Source: Palsa-1150 sp964531095 (GTDB lineage: Bacteria > Myxococcota_A > Polyangia > Polyangiales > Polyangiaceae). Taken from it: a DNA stretch of 64,000 nt. Position numbers and translations under genes: made by a program. This document shows positions 16,928-24,594 of the stretch, in pieces. The stretch's first letter is position 1, and each line of letters begins with the position of its first letter. The stretch lies in assembly GCA_964531095.1 (NCBI GenBank), contig CAZHED010000011.1, forward strand, positions 1 to 64,000, given 5' to 3'. The notes beneath the pieces are model-generated. The model was not told the origin of the DNA. It saw nothing but the letters and a program-made list of their open reading frames with translations, and searched no databases.

Positions 16928-17056
16928 ATGGTCGCCCGTCTTGAAAGGATCCTTGAGGCCGTCGTCGGTGCGCTGTTCGCAGCGCTGCGTCCTCGAGCGA
17001 TCCTGTTTGCCGAAAACCTGGTGCTCCGCCAGCGGCTTGCGTCGCAGCTCCTGTAG
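16928..17056 (+). pseudogene. N-terminal scrap of an IS481-like transposase
   Basis: A 42-residue frame reading MVARLERILEAVVGALFAAL, then RPRAILFAENLVLRQRLASQ. It closely parallels the start of the transposase remnant at 10825-12036 (LLEAIIGALFAALRPRASLVIENLALRQQL). It stops at TAG 17054-17056 with the rest gone. It begins 19 bases beyond the right end of the IS3 element, so the IS may have landed beside or within an older element. Confidence 0.6.
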
Positions 17057-17172
17057 GGAGTGCGCGCCCTTTTCGTCCGGCGTAATTCCGACCGCCCCGT
17101 GGCGTTCGATAATGACCCTGGTGCAGTTGCTGGGGTATACGGGTTGATTCTCTACGGAAAGGCTGGCTGTCG

Positions 17173-17880
17173 ATGGTTTACCGCAAACGACGAAGGACGC
17201 TCTCAGCTCGTTGGGAATGGGCGGTTGGGGTGTGCTCCTGGGCGCTCGCGATACCGGCTTGCTCCAGCGACAGCAGCGGAGGCTCGCCCGATGGAGGAAC
17301 GCGCAGCACGCCAGATGGCGGCGGATCGCTCGACAGCACGACGGGAGCGGACCGCGCAGACGCCACCGACGGCCTCGCAGAGGCGGCTGTTGATACCGGA
17401 TTGGATGGTACTTCGCTCGATGGGGGCGCCGAAGGCGGCGGTTCGGTCGACGCGGTGGCGGAGTCGAGTTGCGACGCGTCGGCGACGGTGCCTGACTTCA
17501 CCCGTGGCGCCTGGCTCATATGCGACGCTCTGGACGTGGCAGGAAAAATTTGGACCGGCACGCTTACGATCACCTCCGAGACACCAACCTGCGATGGTGC
17601 GTCTATCGTGGGAAGCTTCTCATGGCTGACAACAAACCTGGCGACGTACCAAGGGACTACAGTTGCTCATGGTTCGTACGTCGCGGCGACCCAGAAAATC
17701 ACACTCGACGAGTCTCAACCGACGGGCAACGTCGCATCCGCGACGGACGTTATGACGTACGATCCCGGAACCGATCGACTCGTGAATGGCTCGTGGACCG
17801 GCGGCGGTCCCGCGGGGATGTGGAGCAGTGCAGCGCGCGTGCCGCAGGACGCTGGGAACGGTTGCATAGGCGATTTCTAG
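17173..17880 (+). CDS. Lipoprotein with Asp/Gly-rich linker
   Basis: A 235-residue predicted lipoprotein. The signal is basic then hydrophobic (RWEWAVGVCSWALAIPACSS), with the lipidation cysteine at about 30. About 70 residues of Gly/Asp/Ser/Ala-rich linker follow. The C-terminal domain starts near 98 (SCDASATVPDFTRGAWLICD) and is rich in short Thr/Gly strands (WTGTLTITSETPTCDG), ending GNGCIGDF. Two cysteine pairs may form disulfides. The architecture is typical of myxobacterial surface lipoproteins; the domain family is not recognised. It stands alone behind the transposon scraps. Confidence 0.7.
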   Translation: MVYRKRRRTLSARWEWAVGVCSWALAIPACSSDSSGGSPDGGTRSTPDGGGSLDSTTGADRADATDGLAEAAVDTGLDGTSLDGGAEGGGSVDAVAESSCDASATVPDFTRGAWLICDALDVAGKIWTGTLTITSETPTCDGASIVGSFSWLTTNLATYQGTTVAHGSYVAATQKITLDESQPTGNVASATDVMTYDPGTDRLVNGSWTGGGPAGMWSSAARVPQDAGNGCIGDF

Positions 17881-18216
17881 TCTTCGGCGGCGTGCTCAAG
17901 GAAAGGACAACACCCAAGTCACCGGGGGCTGGAGAGCCCGTAACACCTTGTGACGGTCAATCACCCGCCCGCAGTCGACAGCGTTGCCGATGCGTTGGTA
18001 CAAGTGCCGCATTCCGCGCCGTTTGGCTCCGTCGTTGTCTGGGTCGTCGCGATGGTCTCTTTCATAAGCTCGTTCCCGGGCTGGGATATACCGATGTGGG
18101 CTCGATGCTGGGACCGAAGCCATCGCCAGGGCACGGCGGTTCTCGCGCACCGAACGACGCCGACGAGGGCCTAGCGCCCTTGACAATCAGTACGGACGTA
18201 CGCATTGTGTCATGTG
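17881..18216. other. Intergenic stretch before the TetR gene
   Basis: About 335 bases with no convincing gene. A plus-strand frame at 17950 has a hydrophobic stretch (FGSVVVWVVAMVSFISSFPG) but no recognisable context. The TetR operator/promoter probably lies just upstream of 18217. Confidence 0.3.
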
Positions 18217-18840
18217 ATGTCACGCCCATCGCACAAGGAAAAGCTGCTCTCCGACGGGCTGCGGCTGGTGCACCAGCGCGGCTTTGGCGCGTCCAGCGTG
18301 CGCGACATCGTCCAGGCGGCCGGCGTGCCTCAGGGTTCGTTCACGAATCACTTCGCATCGAAGGAAGTGTTTGGACTCGAGATCCTCGAGCGCTACCGGG
18401 AGATGACGAGCGCCAATGTCCGCGCGACGCTGCGGAATGACGGGCTGCCTCCACTTCGCCGGTTGCGTGCGTGGATGCAAGGGCAACTCGAGTACCTTCG
18501 CAAGGACGACATGCGGCGAGGGTGCCTGTACGGAAACCTCAGCGCGGAAGCCAGCGAGGAAAGCGAGGCGATTCGCACTCGTGTTGCGTCAGTGTTCGCG
18601 GAGAACCAGGCATCGGTCGCCTACTGCCTCGAAGCCGCGATCGACGCGGGCGAGCTGGCACCGAACACCGACGTACAGGACCTCGCAGGGTTTATCGTCA
18701 GCTCGCTCCAAGGCGCCATTCTCGTAGCGAAGGCGCAGCGCACTCCCGTACCCGTGGAACGCTTCGAGCGCGTCCTCTTTCAGCAGCTACTTTCCCAGGG
18801 CAATCCCGCGTCAAAACAGCGTGGCCGGGCTGCTCGCTGA
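18217..18840 (+). CDS. TetR-family transcriptional regulator
   Basis: A 207-residue TetR regulator. The N-terminal HTH runs over residues 5-52: LLSDGLRLVHQRGFGASSVRD, IVQAAGVPQGSFTNHFASKE. The ligand domain contains GCLYGNLSAEASEESEAIR, which resembles the AcuR/YxaF-type C-terminal domain (TetR_C_6). The effector is unknown. ATG 18217 is chosen because it leads directly into the HTH; ATG 18205 would add four residues. The remains of an MFS transporter follow 80 bases later, so the gene may once have controlled an efflux pump. Confidence 0.88.
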   Translation: MSRPSHKEKLLSDGLRLVHQRGFGASSVRDIVQAAGVPQGSFTNHFASKEVFGLEILERYREMTSANVRATLRNDGLPPLRRLRAWMQGQLEYLRKDDMRRGCLYGNLSAEASEESEAIRTRVASVFAENQASVAYCLEAAIDAGELAPNTDVQDLAGFIVSSLQGAILVAKAQRTPVPVERFERVLFQQLLSQGNPASKQRGRAAR

Positions 18841-18921
18841 ATCTCGTTACGTCGGGGACATGTCTCAGCTTGGACCCATTCAATACGGCCGTACATGTTG
18901 GAGAGAGTCATGAAGGCTCAG

Positions 18922-19240
18922 TCAACCGCTGCCGTCTCCCAGGAAACTGTGCCTCATCGCCGCCGCCATGTTGAGAAGCGCAAAGAGCGACATCGACGCG
19001 ATGAGCAGCCGCCGCCGGTCCACGCGCCATCTGGCGACACCCGCGACCCGGAGGCCCGCTGCCCTTGTCGGCGTCCCGTCAGCGCCGGTCGCGCTCTCGC
19101 TGAACGCGTCGTTCATGAACCTCGGTTTCTCGCTCGGAGGTGCGCTCGGAGGCTTCGCGCTCTTTCACGTCGGCCCGCGCAATCTGGGGTTCGTCGGCGC
19201 CACGTGCGAGCTGGCCGCGCTGACATTGTTGCTCGTGAAC
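18922..19240. pseudogene. MFS transporter remnant with an internal inversion
   Basis: Two pieces of one kind of transporter lie head to head. On the minus strand (about 19060-18922) the sequence reads RVDRRRLLIASMSLFALLNM, AAAM: the end of a cytoplasmic loop and the start of a membrane helix typical of MFS drug/arabinose efflux proteins. On the plus strand (about 19068-19230) it reads ALSLNASFMNLGFSLGGALGG, then FVGATCELAALTLLLV, the last helices of the same family. An inversion plus large deletion would produce this. No full transporter can be made. Confidence 0.55.
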
Positions 19241-19331
19241 CAGGGCCGAGACGCGCGACCGCAGTCGGACGGTGGCCTCTCGACGGCGCGGGAGCGCGAC
19301 GTCGAACACGGCTCTGGAGTGAGGAGTCCCT

Positions 19332-20231
19332 ATGTTTGAGCAGATGAAAACGTTCGTACGCATCGCCGAGATGGGGAGCATCACGCGCGCCGCGCGCTCC
19401 CTGGGACTGTCCCTGCCCATGGCGAGTCGTCACCTGCGCTGGCTGGAACAGGAGCTCGGCACGGCGCTCGTGCACCGCACCACACGGCAGCTTCACTTGA
19501 CCGACGCCGGCCAGCAGTTCGCGACGCGGGCGCGCGCGCTGCTCCTCGGACTCGACGACGCGAAGCAGACGCTGCGACCGGGCCCGAGCCTTGCGGGAAA
19601 AGTCGTCGTCACGGCGCCCAACGCGCTCGGGACGTACCAGCTCTCTTCGATCATACCGTCCCTCGCCGCGAGGCATCCTCGCCTCCGCGTGGAGCTTCGG
19701 CTCGAGGACCGCGCCGTCGATCTCGTGAAGGAGGGCGTGGACCTGGCCATCCGCGCGGCGCTTCCGCCGGATCACGCGTCGCTCGTGGCGCGGGAGCTTG
19801 TGACCTACAACCGCGTGCTTTGCGCCGCGCCGACCTTCCTGGCGCGGCACGGCGCCATCGACTCTCTTGCAGATTTGGCAGCGACGCCCTGCGTGCTCCA
19901 CGGTTGCGGCCCCGCCGTGTGGAATTTCGAAACGCCCGACGGGCAGAAGTCGATCACCGTGGACGGGCCTTTGTGCACCAACAACGTCGTGATTATTCGC
20001 GACGCGATCCTCGCCGGGGTGGGAGCAGCATGGCTGCCGGACTACGTCATCGGTGACGAGCTGCGCGACGGCCGCCTGGTCCGATTGCTCCCCGAGGCGA
20101 AGCTTCCGCCAATCCGCGTCTTCGGGATCATGCCGAAGCAGGCGCGCCAGACCGCTTCGGTCCGGGCAGTACTCGATATTCTGGGCGCGGGGCTGCGCGC
20201 CCAGGCCGCGAAACTTCACAGACTGAGCTGA
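19332..20231 (+). CDS. LysR-family transcriptional regulator
   Basis: A 299-residue LysR-type regulator of standard length. The winged HTH is at residues 1-60 (MFEQMKTFVRIAEMGSITRA, ARSLGLSLPMASRHLRWLEQ, ELGTALVHRTTRQ). The co-inducer domain follows from about 90, with GKVVVTAPNALGTYQLSSI, LRVELRLEDRAVDLVKEGVD and the LRDGRLVRLLPEA strand. The pattern places it in the CrgA-like branch. Its own promoter probably lies in the MFS remnant. The tautomerase and hydrolase genes downstream are candidate targets, an inference from position only. Confidence 0.9.
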   Translation: MFEQMKTFVRIAEMGSITRAARSLGLSLPMASRHLRWLEQELGTALVHRTTRQLHLTDAGQQFATRARALLLGLDDAKQTLRPGPSLAGKVVVTAPNALGTYQLSSIIPSLAARHPRLRVELRLEDRAVDLVKEGVDLAIRAALPPDHASLVARELVTYNRVLCAAPTFLARHGAIDSLADLAATPCVLHGCGPAVWNFETPDGQKSITVDGPLCTNNVVIIRDAILAGVGAAWLPDYVIGDELRDGRLVRLLPEAKLPPIRVFGIMPKQARQTASVRAVLDILGAGLRAQAAKLHRLS

Positions 20232-20319
20232 GGAGCGTGCCCGCAGAGCCGTCGTCGGTGCGGGACCCACGGGCCTCGCCATAGCGGGTGCGCTGGCGCT
20301 CGAGGCCCTCGAGGCGGCA

Positions 20320-20700
20320 GTGGGTTACGATCTCGCCATCGTCGGCCTCGCACCGCGCTTGGCGCTCGCAGTATACGAGCCGACCCCCGTGGTCGAGATG
20401 GGCGCTGACGGCAAGATGACCGTGTTGCGACAAGGTACGAACCATTGGGTGTGGGTCCCCGCCAACGAGAACTCATCGGAGCGGCCGACATGTGCGCCGA
20501 TCCGATGGGCATGCAGTGGATGATGGACGTGATGGCGAAGAAGCCCAAGCCAACCAACACGACCCCGGGCCTCATCTACATGTTGAACGGGGCGCTGCAG
20601 CGGAGCTCCACGGATCCGTTCGACCGAACCAGCCCGCCCATCCCGATCGGTCCCCACTGGATGATCCTCTGGCCGTTCGACGCGGCGGCGAGTCTTTCAC
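20320..20700 (+). pseudogene. Frameshifted hypothetical secreted-type protein
   Basis: Two frames join into one conserved-looking protein. The first is ALAVYEPTPVVEMGADGKMT, VLRQGTNHWVWVPAN. The second is PTCAPIRWACS-equivalent, read correctly as MCADPMGMQWMMDVMAKKPKP, then TTPGLIYMLNGALQRSSTDP, PIPIGPHWMILWPFDAA. The order (short strand, Gly-Thr-Asn, Met/Cys-rich centre, GPHWMI) resembles an uncharacterised bacterial family with 'LRQGTNG...CMPD' and 'GPHVMI'. One shift near 20470 and loss of the end after 20690 disable it. Just upstream (20244-20275) a GAGPTG motif suggests a fragment of a FAD enzyme. Confidence 0.5.
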
Positions 20701-20802
20701 CCGCTGCAAGATTGTTCGTCAGAATCCGACGCTATTCGCCGCCACGCCATGGATGCATGGTGCTGCTCCGCAACGGCCACCGCACGACGCGAGGAGCCTC
20801 CT

Positions 20803-21228
20803 ATGCCGATGATCGACGTGTACGCCGTCGCTGACCTTTTCCCCACAGACGCCGATCGGCGCCTCGCGGAGGAGCTCACGGGCGCCCTCCTGAGAGCCGA
20901 GGGTGTGGTCAATCCCGGACCGACGCACACGCACAACACGGGCGCGTACATCCATCGCCTTCCGCCGTCCGCCGTCAACACGGCGGCGCAAGGCAATGCA
21001 CGCACTGTCCGCGTCCAGGTGCTGACGCCGCCGGGGGTGCTGAGTCGGGACGGCCAGAAGCAGCTGGTTGCGGAGGCGACGCAAATCGTCGCGAGGATCT
21101 CGGGCGACCCGAGCCAGGCGAGCAGAACCTGGGTGCTCCTAACGGAGGCAGCCGAGGGCGGCTGGGGAATTGCCGGCACAGCCTTCGGGCGCGAGGAGTT
21201 CGCTGCGCTCGCTGCGAAGAAGAAGTAG
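20803..21228 (+). CDS. Tautomerase-superfamily protein
   Basis: A 141-residue protein of the tautomerase (4-oxalocrotonate tautomerase-like) superfamily. The start MPMIDVYAVADLFP provides Pro2, the catalytic base of the family. The second half (ARTVRVQVLTPPGVLSRDGQ, KQLVAEATQIVARISGD, TWVLLTEAAEGGWGIAG) is a second beta-alpha-beta unit, as in fused-dimer tautomerases. A strong GAGGAG lies 10 bases before the ATG. The following hydrolase gene is 52 bases away on the same strand, so the two are probably co-expressed. The substrate is unknown. Confidence 0.8.
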   Translation: MPMIDVYAVADLFPTDADRRLAEELTGALLRAEGVVNPGPTHTHNTGAYIHRLPPSAVNTAAQGNARTVRVQVLTPPGVLSRDGQKQLVAEATQIVARISGDPSQASRTWVLLTEAAEGGWGIAGTAFGREEFAALAAKKK

Positions 21229-21280
21229 CGGCGCAGACCGTTTGCGAAGCAGTCGGGCATCCCGACGGAAGGATGGGGCC

Positions 21281-22117
21281 GTGAGCAAGGAAGGCGTCCA
21301 AGAGCAGCAGCCGTTCGACGTCGCGTGGAAGACCGTCGACGGGCTGAAAATCCGCTACGCGACGAATGGGAGGGGCGGCGAGAAGGTCGTGCTCTTCAGC
21401 CCATGGCCGGAGAGCATCTTCGCCTTTGCTCCCGTATGGGCAGGGCTGACGAAGCAATTCGAGGTGCTGGCGCTCGACCTGCCCGGCTTCGGACGATCCG
21501 AGGCCCGCGAGGATCTTTTCGCGCCGCAGAAGATGGGCGAGTTCATCGCGAAGGCGATCGACGCGTTCGGGCTCACGTCGGTCCACGCCGTCGGACTCGA
21601 CGTCGGAGCGCCGTCCGCCCTGTTCGCAGCGCTCGCGCGGCCAGAGCTCTTCCGCAGCCTCATCGTGGGGGCCGGCGCTTCGACGCATCCGCTCATCGCG
21701 GAGGGCGTTCTCAAGTCGATGATCGAAGCGCCGGCCTTGCCGCCGCTGAACGCTGTCGAAGTGGTGGGCGGGTTCCTGGCGTCGATTCGCGGGTACTCCG
21801 TGCCGCGATTCGTCCGCGACGATTACCTTGCCTCGTACGAGGGCGATCGGCTGACGCGATCCGCGGCGCTCGTGCGCGCGTACCCGAAAGACCTGGCTGC
21901 CCTGGCGCCACGTCTTGCGTCCATCAAGGTACCCGTCGCGATCGTCGTCGGTCGAAACGACCCTTACGGGCTCGCTCGTGACGCGGCGGTGCTGCGCGAA
22001 CGACTGCCGCACGCGCGCCTGGATGTTCTCGAGGCCGGTCACTGCGTCTGGGAGGAGCGAGCGCCCGAGTTCGAGGCGATCCTCACGCGGTGGGTGAGCG
22101 GCGGCTTTCGAGAGTAG
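21281..22117 (+). CDS. Alpha/beta-hydrolase with Asp nucleophile
   Basis: A 278-residue alpha/beta-hydrolase. The oxyanion region is VVLFSPWPESIFAFAPVW, the family motif DLPGFGRSE follows, and the nucleophile elbow is GLDVGA: an Asp where most esterases have Ser. The acid is in VVGRNDPYG and the His in AGHCVWEE. An Asp nucleophile is shared with haloalkane dehalogenases and epoxide hydrolases, although the elbow here lacks the Trp of those families. It may hydrolyse a carbon-halogen or epoxide bond; the substrate is not known. GTG 21281 is preferred over upstream starts inside the tautomerase gene. Confidence 0.8.
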   Translation: MSKEGVQEQQPFDVAWKTVDGLKIRYATNGRGGEKVVLFSPWPESIFAFAPVWAGLTKQFEVLALDLPGFGRSEAREDLFAPQKMGEFIAKAIDAFGLTSVHAVGLDVGAPSALFAALARPELFRSLIVGAGASTHPLIAEGVLKSMIEAPALPPLNAVEVVGGFLASIRGYSVPRFVRDDYLASYEGDRLTRSAALVRAYPKDLAALAPRLASIKVPVAIVVGRNDPYGLARDAAVLRERLPHARLDVLEAGHCVWEERAPEFEAILTRWVSGGFRE

Positions 22118-22138
22118 CCGGCCGGGAGCGGTGCGAGG

Positions 22139-22540
22139 ATGGCACGAGATCTCGAACAGGAAGCGAGAAACAAGGCTCTCGTTGTCGAGGCTTTCGACGC
22201 GCTCTTCAACCGCAGGGACTTCGAGGCGGCGGAGCGCTACTGGTCGCCGGATTACATTCAGCACAGCGCCGGGATCGGGCAAGGACGAGATGGCCTCTTC
22301 GCTCTGGTGCGATCCGTCCACAGGCAATACGAGAGTGCGCTGGCCGTCGCGGAAGGCGACTACGTCATGGTCCACGGACGCCTCAGCGGAGGTGGGCGGC
22401 CAACGAGGATCGTCGTCGACATCCTTCGCGTCGACGGTGGGCGCCTCACGGAGCACTGGGACGTCATGCAGGACGAAGCAACAAGGGCCAGCTCGAAGAG
22501 CGGCCTACCCATGTTCGGAATTCGGTTCCCGGATAAGTGA
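22139..22540 (+). CDS. SnoaL-like polyketide-cyclase-fold protein
   Basis: A 133-residue NTF2-fold protein. The N-terminal helix pair (ARNKALVVEAFDALFNRRDFEAAERYW) and YIQHSAGIGQGRDGL match the SnoaL-like pattern. The strands GDYVMVHGRLSGGG, IVVDILRVDGGRLTEHWDVMQ contain the typical 'E-H-W-D' near the end of the pocket. These proteins bind small hydrophobic molecules and act as isomerases or hydrolases. It starts 21 bases after the hydrolase, so tautomerase, hydrolase and this protein form a likely three-gene operon for a small organic substrate. Confidence 0.85.
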   Translation: MARDLEQEARNKALVVEAFDALFNRRDFEAAERYWSPDYIQHSAGIGQGRDGLFALVRSVHRQYESALAVAEGDYVMVHGRLSGGGRPTRIVVDILRVDGGRLTEHWDVMQDEATRASSKSGLPMFGIRFPDK

Positions 22541-22728
22541 CGTCGCGACCGGCGTCGCCGGAGGATCGCTAGACCAGTCGGAGAAACCGATGTCATCGAC
22601 CACAACCGCTTCTTCGCCAGCGCGAGGTATTCCGCGGAGCGTGCGACGACGGGTCACCTCCGCGCTAGTCTCCTTCCGGCCGAGCTGAACGCCTGGCCCG
22701 GCATTCTTTTCAAGGGAGGCGCCGGCCT

Positions 22729-23319
22729 TCAGGGCTTCAGTAACCAGGCCTTGAACGTCTCCGAGTATTCGCGGTGAATCGGGTTCGGGGAGGCCGTCAG
22801 CTCGAGCTCCATCGTCGGCGACACGTGCGTCTCGAAGAGGTGCCCGCCGTGCATCGTGCCGTCCGCGAACGCCACCCCTATGTGAACGTGCAGCCCCGCA
22901 GCGTCACCGGCCGTCGGCGCCGCGTCGCCGATGATCGACACGATCTCCATCTGCTGCCGGTAAGTGGTCTTCTGGTACGCCCGTGAGCCTGGGTCGTAGT
23001 ACGCGAGCACCGCGTCGGTACAGGCGCCCAGCCCGTGGAAGTGCGCCGCTTGGATGTGGTTGGCGACCACGAACTCGGAGATCGCTCCCATGGCCTCGGT
23101 CCCCGGCGCCAGGACGAGCTGGTACGTTCGAGTCGCGCCCTGCTGCCCAATGAGCTTCGCGCGGACTCCGGGTGGCGCGACGGGCGCCTCGGCCAAGGGT
23201 GGCTGCTGCGCCTGGGGAACCGGCTGCGTCGTCGTCACGGGCGCGGCCGCCGCCGGGCATGTCGCCGCACAAGCACCGGCGCCGACCACGACCGCGGTGT
23301 GGGTCATCCAATTCGCCAT
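22729..23319 (-). CDS. Secreted PPC-domain (DUF296) protein
   Basis: A 196-residue exported protein. Residues 1-26 are a signal peptide (MANWMTHTAVVVGAGACAAT), followed by a Pro/Gln linker. From about 55 to 185 is a PPC (DUF296) domain: YQLVLAPGTEAMGAISEFVV, HIQAAHFHGLGACTDAVLAYYD, GLHVHIGVAFADGTMHGGHLFE. The His-rich sites HFHGLG and HVHIG correspond to the conserved metal-like His of bacterial PPC proteins. The function is unknown. The ATG at 23319 has GGAAGGAGAG just upstream, which decides the start over 23352. The gene converges on the SnoaL-like gene. Confidence 0.82.
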   Translation of the reverse strand: MANWMTHTAVVVGAGACAATCPAAAAPVTTTQPVPQAQQPPLAEAPVAPPGVRAKLIGQQGATRTYQLVLAPGTEAMGAISEFVVANHIQAAHFHGLGACTDAVLAYYDPGSRAYQKTTYRQQMEIVSIIGDAAPTAGDAAGLHVHIGVAFADGTMHGGHLFETHVSPTMELELTASPNPIHREYSETFKAWLLKP

Positions 23320-23689
23320 GAGAGCTCTCCTTCCTCGACACGCTGACGGCATCCCGCTGCGAGCACGCAGTGTTCCAACGGTCCTACGCTCGCAGCGTGC
23401 GTCTCAGCCTCCGCCTCGCCTGGCGGGAGAGTCCTTCTTCGTCGAAGAGAGGACCGTTCGTCGGGTCTCTCCTCGATACGCGCCCGCCGACGTGCGAGCT
23501 GTTGCTGCTCGCCGGAGCACGCAAGGTCCGGGCGGTTGTCGAGTCGTTCCCGCGCAGTAGCTGGCGAGGCCCCGCGTCGGCTGAAGCAAGGCGAGTTCAA
23601 GGCACGCCCGCTCTCGGAGGGTGATCCTTGGGTACTCGCTGGCTACCGGAGCCAGGAGGATCTGGAAAATGGCCGGCACCGCCGTGTAC
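23320..23689. other. Intergenic stretch, nothing assigned
   Basis: About 370 bases upstream of the PPC-domain gene. No frame here carries a recognisable protein pattern; it probably contains that gene's promoter and eroded DNA. Confidence 0.3.
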
Positions 23690-23850
23690 TAGGTCGCGCG
23701 CGCGTCGACCATAGCCTTCCAGAACGCGCGCGCCGAGAACCGCCCCTCCACCGGCGCGTTGGCGGCGCCGCCAGTCGCGAGCGCCGATAGCAGGCCAGCG
23801 ATAAGCCCATGTCCGTGAAAGAGGGGCATGACGAGCATGCGTCGCGTCGC
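23690..23850 (-). pseudogene. Fragment of an acyl-CoA synthetase (AMP-binding)
   Basis: The frame reads MLVMPLFHGHGLIAGLLSAL, ATGGAANAPVEGRFSARAFW, KAMVDARAT. This matches the central block of AMP-forming acyl-CoA synthetases ('mPLfHgHGL...lL..l..Gg....p..Fsa..Fw....ryrat'), here closest to the oxalyl-CoA synthetase type. Only about 50 of 500 residues remain. It is joined on its N-terminal side to the cydA remnant. Confidence 0.6.
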
Positions 23851-23889
23851 CCTGCCAAAGTCGTGGTCGTCGGCTCGCCTTTCTCTACA

Positions 23890-24116
23890 CGAGGTCCTTC
23901 GAAGGCATCCATCGGGATGCCGGTGACGACGCCGACCGCGAAGTTGATTGCGAAGATGCGCCCCCAGAAGCGGGCGGGATCGTCCCATTGCCGCCCTTTC
24001 GCCTCGAGCGCAAAGGCTTTCGTGAGGAGCGAGAGCTTCATCGTCAACTGCGGGAGGAGATGGTGGTACCTAATCGTGAAAGCGAGCTGCAGACGACTCC
24101 AGGTCAGGGCATCCAT
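23890..24116 (-). pseudogene. cydA: N-terminal fragment of cytochrome bd oxidase subunit I
   Basis: From ATG 24116: MDALTWSRLQLAFTIRYHHL, LPQLTMKLSLLTKAFALEAK, ARFWGRIFAINFAVGVVTGI. This is the start of CydA, including His19 (the heme b595 ligand region) and the second membrane helix. The frame then runs out of similarity near 23890, joining the acyl-CoA synthetase piece. The rest of cydA and any cydB are absent, so a large deletion removed the operon. Confidence 0.65.
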
Positions 24117-24429
24117 CTTTTTAGTCTTCCGGAGGCATCCAAAGCGCTTAGGGCGGCGGGACGCCTCTAATCAAGCGCACGCCCCTCATGCTCGCGGTCG
24201 GTATCGGGACCAGACGGCACCTATCGGCAAACGTACGATGCGCCGAAAGCGTCACCTTTTTGAGCCAAACCTTCTGAGCGAACCCAGAGGGCCGACCGGT
24301 CGGCGCGCATCGGCTCGGTCCACCGCGGGCGCCAAACTGCCTCGGTGGGTCCCAATTGCGACACACTCGAGGTGGTCCTTGCGCCGGACACTTTCCGTTC
24401 GACAATACTCAGAATGCTTCCTGGCACCG
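24117..24429. other. Intergenic stretch, nothing assigned
   Basis: About 310 bases between divergent remnants. No coding pattern or repeat was recognised. Confidence 0.3.
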
Positions 24430-24535
24430 AAGTCAGCGCTCCTGTCCTTCGGGTCGACGGCGAACATTCGGCGTCCCACGACGACTTGGTTGCCGTCGAA
24501 GAGCCGCTGGAGATCCGGCTAGCCTTCGGGGTGCA
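24430..24535 (+). pseudogene. fdhD: N-terminal fragment of FdhD
   Basis: The frame reads VLRVDGEHSASHDDLVAVEE, PLEIRLAFG. This fits the beginning of FdhD, the sulfur carrier that activates molybdopterin formate dehydrogenases ('D.lavEEPLeirl.g'). All of the catalytic region is missing. The next recognisable sequence, about 60 bases on, belongs to the molybdoenzyme that FdhD normally serves, so the two genes were probably neighbours before a deletion. Confidence 0.6.
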
Positions 24536-24594
24536 CGGCCGCCGGTCGGAGCGGGCCCTGTCGGTGACTGGTCCCCGCGCTCCTCGGGCCGGGC

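Noticed and set aside
3451..17056. A defence island
   Set aside because: Apart from toxin-antitoxin pairs, no nuclease, methylase, retron or abortive-infection gene was recognised.
20244..20290. FAD-dependent monooxygenase gene
   Set aside because: Only one GAGPTG motif is present, with nothing after it; kept as a note in the adjacent pseudogene.
20975..22456. Open frame (493 codons) on the minus strand
   Set aside because: Covers three recognisable plus-strand genes in antisense.
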